Source of the DNA: Pelecanus crispus
Lineage: Eukaryota > Chordata > Aves > Pelecaniformes > Pelecanidae
Assembly: GCF_030463565.1 (NCBI RefSeq)
Contig: NC_134643.1
Location: forward strand, 122,119,809-122,183,808
Reading direction: 5' to 3'
Length of the DNA: 64,000 bases
The notes beneath the pieces were generated by a model. It was not told where the DNA came from. It made no database searches and saw nothing but the letters and a program-made list of their open reading frames with translations. Numbering within the stretch: the stretch's first letter is position 1; each line of letters opens with the position of its first letter. Of this stretch, positions 22,801 to 35,793 are shown one piece after another. Both the position numbers and the translations under genes were made by a program.

Positions 22801-25800
22801 TGAAATATCAGCATCATCTTTCACTTGCTCCTGTTCTTCACAGCCATAAAACAGCAATGATTCAAACCACAACATAGTCTCAAAATCTCGACACTTGCCC
22901 TAATAAAAAAAGAGTTGAGCTTAGATTCCTGAACAGAGATTTGAAGTCAACACATTAAAAAAAAAAGAAAAACAGTATTATATATGCAAGTATGATACAC
23001 TCAAAAAACAGAAGAAAACTACTTTAAAACAGTCTACCAAGTGTGCTAAGCAGGCAGGGTAAGCAGCAATTGAACACAATAACAACTTGAAAAATCTAGT
23101 CCTTTTTGTCTACATGTCAGGTACTCATCTGCACTGAAAATAATAATTAAAAAAAAAAAAGAAAAGAAAGAGACAGACATAGCCCCTCAAGACCAAAGAG
23201 TCTCTTCATCTGGCATAAGGATGAGTAAATTACTTCACCTGCTTTGGCTCCCCTACTTCTCAAGCAGTGATACTACTTCCTTCAGAAATGCAGGCAAGCC
23301 TGATTCCTGAAAAGTGAAGAAAATGTTCTGCCTCTTTGCCTGAGCACTACTAATCATGCCATCACAGGCCAGATTAGTATATATGGACAACACAACCGAA
23401 CCAAAACCTGAGAGACAATGGGTAGCAAGGTCAATTTTCCATAAATCAGCCAAATGAACCAATTCACTCTACAACCACACAATCATTAGATCTAATGAAA
23501 GTGAAAAATTATAAAATTATGCTTTCTGGATTAAAAACCTCCTTTTATGAATGCCTTGTAATTTTTCTAACTTAAAGTGCTTAACAGGACCAGTAACACA
23601 GAGTAGTGAAAACAATGAGATTTGAGAATTCTGTACCACGTCTCCATCTAACTAGAGCTTTGTTTTGCCAGCCTGGGAACTCACATAGAAATAGCATGGG
23701 GGAAGGGGGAAGGGAGAATGTACAAAACCAGTTTTAAATTTAACGAGGACACCTTTCCTAGGTTTTCTCTCATTTATTCAAATTAAGTACTCTGAATGCT
23801 CTCTGAAGAAGACTTGTGCTTTCCTTCCTCTGCAATCAGAGCAGAGGCAACAGAAGATCCCCTTCTATAAATACTCTCTTAGCAGTTAAGGAAAAAAACC
23901 CACTTCTAAAAAAAAGGAGAGATTCAGTCATTTGTGAGATAGGCTGACACATCTGCAGACAGTGCTGTAGATGAGCTAAGTTGTGAAAGGGAAGAAGACA
24001 ATCTGTCTTATTAGCCCAGTTTCCAAAAAAAAAAAAAAAACCAACCCCAAACCCACATAACAACCAAGCTTATGCAATTGCACTCACTCTGTGCCTTGAC
24101 CCACTCCTATTCCCCAGTAAAAGCCAACATGGCAGAAAAAAGTAAGTTCCTATCAGCACTGTGAAAATAATCATCTGACTGCAGCTGAAATACCTTACAA
24201 GAGCTTTCACTGGTAGGAAGAACAGAGTGGGAGTCAAAAGCTACCCAAATTGTTTGTCCTGATGGCTACTCATGTCAGCACAAATATGCAGGCTGGACAA
24301 TGAACATGTGCCAGGGATACTGGGCTGCAACAACACTGTCCTGCTTTTCCCATGTTCCCCACCTAATAACTGGATAATAAGTACTACGAGGAAGACCTGA
24401 AAATTGCCAGTCAGAATTCTACAGGGCATGAAGGTGCAGGTGAGAGAAAGAAAGATCTATAATGTAGAGACATAGGTTGTAAGTCAACATAAAAACAGGC
24501 TTCTTAGTTCTACTTCTGAAGAAACAACATCACTAGAATCACAAGTTGCTCCTAAGTATTTTAAAACCTAAATTTATTATTTAAGAAGCTTTTTGGTCTA
24601 CACCACTCACTGAGACGGTATTGACATGTGCTGACCTGAACTGTGGCCTGCTGGGAACACAGAGGACAACAGTCCAGAAACTCCCCAGAAAAGCTTCACC
24701 CCAAGAGGGGTGCCCATTTTAAACTTCATGCCTAGAACAGCCATTTACGAGAAGCACACATCAAAGACACAATTTATTTTGCTCTGCAGAAGTGTGAAAG
24801 AACCACTATATAGAAGCTTACGTAGAAGTTGCTTGCAGAGGACCTTACCTCCAAAGGAGTCCAGATAAGCAGCTGAAGTCTGATTAAAGGGTTAAACAGC
24901 TTTGGTAAACAGAGGCCAATATAAGCATCCTTGTAAGAGACAAAGTACTTTGAGCGCCACGCTTCAAACTGTGACTTAATACAATCAATTGAGTAAAAGC
25001 TTTCCAAAACATCTTCGAAAACTTTGCTGGATTCTTTCAATATACGATCTGGTGGAGGAGAAAAAGAGCAGTAAGTTAATCACCTGTTCCCTGTAATACC
25101 TCTTTCAAGATGGACTTTGATGCTCACTGGCATAAGCTAACTCCTATAAACAAAACAAAACAAAAAACAAACAAACAAACAAAATCTTTAAAAGTTCTGT
25201 TACTTCCGCCTCAAATATACAAAGCAATAAAAACATGAGCATGAGTACTCTCCAATATACTGTTTTATCACACGTCTTGCTTTAAACATTTCATACAATG
25301 ATTTTCAGTTACCAGACATTGGACTGGTGATGTACTGGGCTGTATTCAGTGTGGATCTAACTTCAAAGCTGGCCTTGCTCTGCAGGGGAGTCTGGAACAG
25401 CTGATCTCCAGGTCCCTTCCAACCCAAATTATTCTACAACTTCTCTCATCCAAGTGCAAGTACAGGAGGGCATCTTAGATAAGCCAACTGAATCAACACT
25501 TCAGAATGGGTCCTGGCAGACATCATGCTAAACTACTGAACATAACATGACTGTAGCGCTGGGCAACCATTACAATCCCTTAGCACCTTCCTTCCTTTTT
25601 TTGTATTTACAGTACCGGTATTCTATGCAGTCCAAAACTTTTTCTATATATATTATTCTCACTTCATCTTTTCTACTTCCCAGGGATAGTTTCCTTTTAA
25701 TCATCATTTTTGCTGCAGCCACAGTTTTAAATGTTCAGTTACAGTAGTAACCTGTACACAACTAACATAACTAGTTGTCCTGGTTTTGGCTGGGATAGAG

Positions 25801-28800
25801 TTAATTTTCTTCCTAGTAACTGCCATAGCGCTGTGTTTTGGATTTAGGATGAGAAGAATGCTGATAACACACTGATGTTTTAGTTGTTGCTAAGTACTGC
25901 TTACGCTAGTCAAGGACTTTTCAGCTTCCCATGCTCTGCCAGGCGCACAAGAAACTGGGAGGGGGCACAGCCAGAATAGTTGATCCAAACTGACCAAAGG
26001 GCTATTCCATACCATATGACGTCATGCTCAGTATAGAAACTGGGGGGGGGTTGGCCGGGGTCAGCGATCGGTGCTTGGGAACTGTCTGGATATCGGTCGG
26101 CGGGTGGTGAGCAATTGCATTGTGCATCACTTGCTTTGTATATTATTATTACTATTATTATTATTATTACTGCTACTATTGTACTTTATTTTATTTCAAT
26201 TATTAAACTGGTCTTATCTCAACCCAGGAGTTTTTCCTCACTCTTACTCTTCCGATTCTCTCCCCCATCCCACCGGGGCAGGGGGGATGAGCGGTTGCGT
26301 GGTGCTTAGCTGCTGGCTGGGGTTAAACCACAACACTAGTACACACAGCAGGAAGAGACAGGGCTGAGGGAACATGAGATTATGTCATATAAACACACTT
26401 TTTACACTGGGATCAAGAAGAGATGCTACAAATAAAGTTACCAGGTCCAAAGTGCATCCCTCTGTTCCATATAGCTCACTGCTGACTCTGGACAAGAGAG
26501 CTATAAATGATTAAAAAAATAAAAGCTTTAAAAATACTATGCTTCCTTAGAAACTGATGAAACTCCTACAAAGGGCTTCTGTACACATAAAAGTGCCAAG
26601 TTACAAAGAGCAATTCAGCCACACTGAATTTTTAGTCTAGATCATTTAACTTAGCAAAGTTAATTATAGCACCTAACAACCCTAAACAGTTGCTTTATTT
26701 ATCAAAGAGCTCTCCCTGCATCCACAATTTTGGTAAATCAGCCAGCAACTGAAGGTGCAGAAACTGTTTGCACTTCTGAATGATCCAACTGCTAGACAGT
26801 TCATCTAATTGCTTTTTTTAATCTGTTCGTACTTTGGGTCTCCACAACCACCTACAGCAATGACTGGCATTTTTATTACACTCTCTGTGGGAAGTGACTT
26901 GTTTACTTTAAACCTATCCTATCACTTCATTTCATGTCCCCTAGCTCTCATACCGTGAAAAGTCAACATCCTTCTCCTAGCTGAAGGGTCCAAAACTGTT
27001 TAATCCTTCCTCACATGCAACGTAAGCGATTCTGTATGTGATCCTTGCTGCTCCCCTTCTCCACATTTCTTCTAATCCGATTAAATTCTCTTTAATCAGA
27101 GAGAATGACAATTGTACTCAGGTTCAAAACAAGAAGGTAACAGGACTACTAGTGATGTTCTACTTTCTTCGTTACTCGTTTCACAGTAACCACTGCAATT
27201 GTTTTCCTTTTAACTGCTGCTGTAAAAGATGACTGTTTCATCAAACTACCCATACTTCCCCAAATCTCAGGTTTCTTCCAGTTCTCCCAGTGCTTTAGAG
27301 GCATTAGCTTAACTTAGAACCCTATTTATTGTATAATTAGGGTTATGCATAATTGCATACTAATGGTTACTTTGAGCAATTCATCATAAAACTGCAGATG
27401 AATTTCAAATCAAGTCAGTAACACAAGATCTTTCTGCAATGTTTGCCAGGCTGTAACAAGAGTCTACAAAATTTTTGTCATCGCATTTCTAGATGCTTAT
27501 GCAAAACTCCAGAAAACACATTCTATGAAGCAAAAAAAAGGTTTCTAAAGCACTGAGCTTTTCAGAATTTCACATGTAAAACAAACAGGTATTTGAAGAA
27601 TGGTAAACAAATTAGAAGGAAGACTTAGTATTCACTGAAGGTACAAAAGCTTACTGCTTGCCAGCAAAAGAATGAATTAAAGAAAAAGAATCTCACTAAG
27701 GATGGGGTATTTAGTTAGCTGCAAGCTGCACAACAGGTTGGCAAAAGGGACTGTAAGAGACTGTTTTGGTCATACTGATGATCCAGCAAGGAACAGTTCC
27801 CAAACTTTCTCCAAAATACGGTGAAATATATGGACAGGGCTGCATTTGGATAATTTTTTTTTTCTCCAAATTTTCTGTATTTTGTTACATAAAGCTTCAG
27901 TAACTTTTCTAACCTCGCTCCATGTTGAAGTTTGTAATATCCGTTGAAGTTTCCTCATCATCGCTGGAAAGACCTTCAAGGTGATCTGCCATCTTCCCAG
28001 TTTGCTCTCTTGCTTGTCTGCGACGAGCTCTGAAAAGAATCAGCAGCATAAACCAGCTATTACTTCTTCTCCCCCCATAAAATGAACAGACCCACCTAAG
28101 CATGTCCTAACTTTTAATGCAAGGAAATCCAGGTTGAAAAAAACCTTTCACTATGTCACCACCTCAAACAATGGAAGGAACAGAAACCAGCAAAGACCAT
28201 ATAGATACTGAATAGGTTTACTATGCTTTCTTTTAGTCATTTTACATCAGTATCATGTAATGGTACTTTGTTTTGTACACTTGCATGGTAAGTTGGGATA
28301 TATAAGAATAGCCCTGCCCAGCATACCAGCTTAAGTGTCTTCTTCCCTTTGCAGGAAAGGAGCAAACATTGCTGCTTACTTTAGTATGTCACACAGGACA
28401 ACTGTACTCTGCAAGCAGGCAAAGACTCCTAATGGACAAGAAATCTCAGTACTCTACCTTCTAGCCTCTCTTTCTGCAGTCCGGCGCTTTACTTGCTCTT
28501 GATAGATCACTCTGTCTCGTCCAAAAGATTCAAGATTTGGTGCCATCAGTGCTTTATCTGTAAAATTACATTGATGACAATTAAAATGCTTATCTATGAT
28601 TATATAAACGTGTTGTAGGCAGTTTCATAAGAGCCTTTTACCTACTTTAAACTAAGTGTAATTTGAAGTAGAAAGTTGAAGTTTTCAAAAAGATGCACCC
28701 AGAAGCCTGAGTTCACAACTGTAGAGGTTAAAAGAGGAAGTAGTGAAGTTTGGAAAAACTCCACTTAAACATCAACTAGTTTTCACCATACTTCACTCTT

Positions 28801-31800
28801 GTCCCTCTCACAACAGTGCCCAACTATATAAAAGTCAACAGTTTTATCAGAAATTGTTTAAATTGAATGTTCCAAGACAAAAAGTGCCCCTTACATAAAC
28901 ACATTCACCATGTATCGTTTGAAAAGAAAATGAACAAAAAGGCAGAGAAGAGGGACTGGAGCAGGAGTATATGATATTTCAGAGTTCTAGTCAGTGTTTT
29001 CTAAGTTTATATGCTTTAGATTGCCTAAAGTTTAAAACACATCAAAATCTACAGGAAAATAAATCATCTTCCCTCCTCTTTTTAAGCTGTGATTCATTAT
29101 AGATGTTCCTGATTATAGAAAACAACACAGCTAACCAGTGAAGTTGATCAGCAACCAGCAGGCAGACCCAAGAGTGTTTCCAGTTCATCCTTTTCAGGTA
29201 AATTTAAAAAAGTGGATTGAATGTTAGCCAGTGCTTAAGTCCACCCACTAAAATATAAACATCAAACTTTAAACAAAAGCCTACCTAAATTTCAGGAGTA
29301 AGTTTACATGTTCTAACTAAATCTATTTACAAATCCATCATTAAAAATATTAATGATGATCATAGAATGATCTACACAGCATTTCATTTCTATACCAGAA
29401 CTACTAAGAGCCTTAACATACAAAGACACCATTTGTCCAATTTTTTTAAAATGTTATTTGAAGCTGAGCTACTTGTCTTTATGCAGAAGAAAAGCAGAAG
29501 TTGGCAGACAAACTTAAATTCACTTCTAGGCCTTTAGTGTTCTGACACTGTATGAAGGAAAGCAGATCGTTTATGTCCGCAACACACATCAAATCAAAGG
29601 CTGGCATCAACTCCTAGTTTCTGTGATAATTTTAAGGGACAGAACTGAACTATTTCTAGACGCAGTGGAATTCATTCTCAAGACTCCCAGATACTAAATA
29701 AGATCTCTCTTTAAAACCCAGCCTTGACAATGACAACTATTCCCACCCCACTATTAAATTCCAGTCTAAAATAATCCATTCTAAGCTTCTTTTAGGAAAT
29801 ATGTTTCTAGTACATTAGGTTTCTAATTCTCACAACCGCATTTTCATGGTAAAACTGCAAGGCCTATATGTGATGTCTGGGGCTCCAAATAAAGCCCTAA
29901 AGGGAATACGTATGCTAACCACTCTGTAAACGGATGACCAATTCTGATGCCCTAACACTTTATCACCCTCAGTAAGTTCTATCTAATAGTATTAACAAAA
30001 TTTCACCTCTGGACACACTGTGACAGGATAGGAAATGGGTTTTATTATAGGATTTTAGGACAGACAAGAAAGCCATTTTTAAAAATGGGAAGCTCTCCAA
30101 AGCAGAAAGATAACTACTATTAATATGGTATTTTACCCGTTGTTTAACATGCTGAATAAAACCTCCTCCAAGGAACGTTATTTCCATCTAAGTTAACATT
30201 TATACTTTTGTAGAGTTTTACATACTGAAGAGTAACCACCACAAGAAAACTCCTCAGTGAGAATCCCCCAACCAAATGCTCACAGTAAGCAGGTATTTTA
30301 ACTGGCTAATTTTAAGCTGTATTTCATATAGGGTCACTTTGTATTAGTCCAGTTTTTAACAGTGGCACCAGTCTCTTCCAGTGCTTTAGCTTTACCAGTT
30401 AAGTGTCTGAAATGAAATACTTATGCTGCCTACAAAATAGAGCATTAGACAGAAATCAGCTCTAGCCCAGTGCTTCATGGCTTTGTACAGAATTAACTGT
30501 AGATGTTACAGAAAATTTATAGATTCAAGGAGGTTAAAAAAAAAAAAAAAAAAAAGAAAAAGTACTCCCGATGTAAGAGGAAAATCGGGAATCACATACG
30601 ACCACTACTACCATTGCCACCATGCACATATTTTCAGTGCTAGAAAAGAGAAAATATAGTTAAGAGCAACAGAAAGGAGAGATGAAGTCAGAGTTAGAGG
30701 GGCTTTGAGTTTAAAACAAAACAGATTAGAGAACTTTTATCTGAACTTGCTTCTACCTATCTCAAGAGTAAGGATAAACTTTAAGACAGTCATACTTTAA
30801 ACATTTACATTTAAATTAAGCCATACTAAGTAAACAAGGTTGTTTAATGAATAATAAAAACCTTCAAGATGGACTGACTTGAATGGCTTGAAAACTCCGA
30901 AGATTCATCTTTAATATCATCTTGTCGTCTTTGGACAAGGCGGGAAGCTCGCTGTTTGTACAGCTGGTGCATTGCGGATTCAAGTTCGTTAATCAGAGGC
31001 ACCTGTAAAAATACAACACACTACGTAATATCAAATTCTTCAGGTGCTTAGTTTCTGGGGTACCATACTATTCCGAAGCATAATGCTGTCACTGTACTTC
31101 TAGCAGCACAAACTGTTTCCTTTTACCCATTTGTATCATTTGGCCCAGTAAGTATTTCAACATGAAGAAAATGCATGCATTTACAACACCAACAGCTTTC
31201 AACTGTAGCAACAGCACTCTGAAAGTAAATTCTGTTGATTGAATGAGTCTACACAGTAAGACAACCATTTCAGAGAGTGTGAAATGTTATTTCAAGTGCT
31301 CTTGTTTTCTCTACCAAGTGTGTTACATATTGTGTTACAGTGCTTACAATTCTCAGACCTCATTGTTTCCTCTCTCTCTTTAAACAAGAATGTAGTATTC
31401 TACACTTTAATGAGAAAATAACCTGGCTGTATACGGTGAAAAAACAAAGCACGAATCTAACCTCCTGAAGCCAGCAGCTATTGTTTTGCTGTAACTCTTA
31501 TTAGCATACGCTGAAATATTATTATTGAAATGCAGTAGAACACTGTATAAGCATGTTATGCCAAAAGGCAATTCAAATGAGTAAAATGTTACTCTAGCCT
31601 ATCATTAAAATTGTACAATTCATGCGAGTTATGCATTAAGCATAACCTTTGAACAATACAGACTTAAGTCAGATCAGACCTGCCACTTTTTTTTTTTTTT
31701 TAAGTGGACTAAATTTCAGTAGCAACTATAACAAAAATAGATGATGTTGTAACAACTAGGAATTTCCTGACATTAAATAGCATATTCACTGCTCACTTTC

Positions 31801-34800
31801 GCAAAAATTCATTTCCTGGGACAAGTTAAAATTAGATTATTGTAAATATTCAAATGCAAAACAGAACGTTTCACAATCTCTTAATTTGGAAAGGCAAGTT
31901 CTTTTGGTATGAACACTTAAGCCACATCCTCCTTACCTCCGAGATACATGTTTAGTCCACAGTCTTCCAGCCTTTTAGCTCAAATATTTCATTGCTGCCT
32001 ACCATCCAGGGTTAAGTTTTTTTCAAAACAAAAGATAAAATCAGAAATTGTTTCCTGATGTAATTCAGAATGTGACTCAGCAGCTATTAAAGAACCTCCT
32101 CCGGTAAAATATAAGATTATGAGATTATAGCTACAGGGCCACTTCAGCTGTCTGAGAATGACATGCACACATCAGAAGAGATATTAAAAGGAAAGAAGTA
32201 TTAGCTCTTTGTGGTATAAACTGGGCTACAGGGGTTAAAATGAAAGCAACTCTGCACCAACTCAAAATACATACAACTTTCTTTTGAAGAAAACAGAGTA
32301 GAGGGAAATAGGAGGGAAAATCCCAGTGCTGGAAGTGTATATTCGGAATTAAAGACAATTTTGAAAACAGAAATACTAGTTTTAGTGCAGTTTACCATAG
32401 AAAATATAGCTGCTTCTCTTAAGCATGTCAAGGGAATTCTAAAATTGAAAAGTTGAATGAAAGTTTTTCAAAGCATCCCTAGAGGTTCTTTCTGTAATTG
32501 CCTCAGGATTAAAAAATTGCAGCTATGTATTCAGATATATGAATCCACTCAAAATATTCCCCATTTAAAACACAAGAGACTTAGAAGCTGTTATTCTTCT
32601 ATAGTCAATACTGTGGTTGATGAGTGACTGACAATTTCAATGACTACTATAAAGTTACAGCCCTCATTCATTGTGTTTTGTTTAGTCAATACCTTAACTT
32701 CAGAATTTTGGGGTTTTTTTCTTCAATTTCACTGAGAACAGTGTAAGAGGAAAAGTGGAAAGTTCTCTGAATATTTAGATGACAAGGATAATTTTAACCT
32801 ACAGTCTCCCTCTCTGACACAAAGTGTGTTTTGATAATTTGCTTTTGCAGGTAAAATAGCAGTTCATCTAACTGTGCTGACAAAGACAGGCTTGGAACAA
32901 TTTAATCTTTCTGTATGCCTTGCATATTCCTACATTCAAAATGTAAAGACACCGTTACCACTTTCTAGCCTTCTCAGAAAGCATAATTTTGACAGTAATT
33001 ACTTGTGAGGGAAGTCACGCAAACATCTTCTGCTCCACCGGTTTTATCATTTATGGGGGAAAAAAACCCCAAACCATAGAGGATTTGACATTTCTATTGC
33101 TTGTTTCTAAAATTTGCTTAATAGCTGCCTCATTATACTCTCCACTACACCTTACCAATGAGCAAAGTGTTTCTAACATTCAGAATCTCTTCAAAACAGA
33201 ATACAAACAAAATGGTTTTGCTTGGTTGGGGGTCATGAAGGGTTGAGTATACGAGGTGCAGAAATAAGATGGTAGGGGGAAGAAAGTCTAATTTATGATG
33301 TTTTTTGTTCTCCAAAACTAAGTCAATAGACATACAAGAAAACTCTAGAGGAATGTACTCTTTTGGAGTGGACAAGTATATTGCGAACCCATTAGTGCTT
33401 CTTCAGAAAACCACTTTCTCATTCAGATCGGTACCAATGTGAATTTGACTAATGACCATGACTAGTCCTAACAAAATAAAGAGAAAGCATCAAAGCATTG
33501 TATTTGAAAGGATAGGGAGGGACCTAGCTTTATACATATTTAGGATATGTGTTCATATATGTATGCATATATACAAATACACACACATATATACACAAAC
33601 AATATTGTTATTACACATATGGATATACATTTTATATGCTTATATATTATAATCATAACAACTACGTACATTATATATTATAAATACACACATGCTTGAA
33701 ATATGAAGTAGTCAGGGCCACAGGTTCTACAAAAAAAGCTGAAGGTAATTTATCTCTACACTCAAAAGATAAGGAGAATTTACTGTCCTGCTTCATTTCC
33801 TTATTTCATTTAAATAAAAACTGATACCGATTTTATTACTTTATTTCATCCCCTCCCACCACCTCCTTTTTAGAAAACCTTACAGTGTCCTGTGGGCTAC
33901 TGTTTTTGAATTTGATAGTACTTTTGTCATGCCAAAAGCACTGAATTCCAAAACAGATTATCTGGCCAAAGAACTGAGGAATATATAGGACATCATAATA
34001 AATGAAATGCTCCTGCTAAACTGACCACATCACCTCCTAATTTTGCAACTCTGTACATACAGGTACTGCAGCAGCCTCCAAATGAAAACAGCAAAACTCT
34101 GTGAATGCCCCTAAGACACACGAGATGATAAAAATCACATCTTAAGAGCTCAATGAACTGGCATAGCAGGTGGGGTATGGGGAGGGTGGGAAGGGGGAGG
34201 AAGGTGTCCAGGTGTAGAATCCTTAAAAGACCAACTATGATGAAAGCAAAGGTATATTGTAAGAAAGCAACTTTAACAAGCCTGTTTGTTAAATTATCAG
34301 CAGCTGATTTGCTGTATAATGGCTGGAATTGATTTATTTACTAGTATAGCTAGATAGTCAAAACCTTCCTACAAACTGAACTGAAATTGTAACGCTGTTA
34401 CTTAACAGTAAGTTTTCCTGGTTTATACAAAATCTGGGAGACTAAAAAGCTTGGTTTATACTCAGAATGGTGCATTCTAAAACAATTTCTTTGAAGAAAA
34501 TATTTGAACAAGACAGCATGGGCTATCAAAGAGAACCTCCAGACATGGCTTATAGTTATCACAAAAGAAATTTAACAAGAGGACTTTAGAAAGCAAATGC
34601 TGAATTGAGAATACAGGTATTTAACTTGTCTTCTGACATACAAATTTATCTCAGAGAAAGAATACAAAAAGTTATCTTTAAGTAGGAATTTAGGCATCTG
34701 GGCAACCAGCACCAACAGAGCTGCAAAGGAAAGTACTTTTACTACCCCTCAACAGCTAATGCTGATACAGACTCAGGAATACTGCTTCTTCAGTGAACAG

Positions 34801-35757
34801 TATCTACTGTAACTAATCAATTAGCTGGGTGAATTAACTGGTCCACACTTCCTGGGTTTGTTCATGACATAACTATTCTTCAACTTACAGGATTGAAGAT
34901 GGGACTCTCCCAATACCACTAATGCTGGACAATTAATGTCTAACCGATTAGCAACCAGAATGCTTTTACATTCCTCCCCCACACCTAACAAGCTATGTAA
35001 GCAGTAGCTTCAACTACCCAAGTAATTCTGACAGCTAATGTATTAATAAGATACTATACTACTGTATTCAAGTCAGAAGACAACGAAGAAATAGCCTATG
35101 TACTGCTAACTGAATTTTACGGCTCCTGTGTGTAATATATACATAAATAAATAAATGTTTTTTTTTCCAGGAGCTCCTGTTACATTTACAACAACGTAGA
35201 TAATTAAAGCATAATGAATAACATAAGAAAGAAAGATTAAGTTTTCACGTTAGACATACACAAACGTATCACACTACATGAAAGAAATATATTTTTAAGT
35301 TGGGGTGCCTTCAGCTATGCTAGTTGTAAAACTTTTCTCCTTCAGACACTAGAGAAATACCAAGTATATGAAACTGCCTGGCAGGAGGAAGTTTATAACA
35401 CCACACAAAATACAAGTCTTTGTTACTGTGTTCATAAAGCATTCCAGAAGCTAGAAATGTTGTAATTCAGCCCTTATTTTTGTTAACCTGATATCCAACA
35501 CAAGTAAAAAGCAGCGTCTTAAGTTGAAATACCAGAATATCTACGAAAATTCTGAAGACATATAATCTAAAAGTGTTTTTAGGCAATCTAAAGTCAGTGA
35601 TCTCTTAGACTGTGAAAGAGAGGTTTCTGATAACCAACTTAGCATGATGAAAAGTTATCTTTTCAACCCTCAAATAACCAAACCTTTAGAAGAATATGTT
35701 CTCAGGGGACTTTTTTGGAAAACAGAGGGAGATGTGGTGTTTGGCATGTACTAAGAG

Positions 35758-35793
<36 letters not shown>

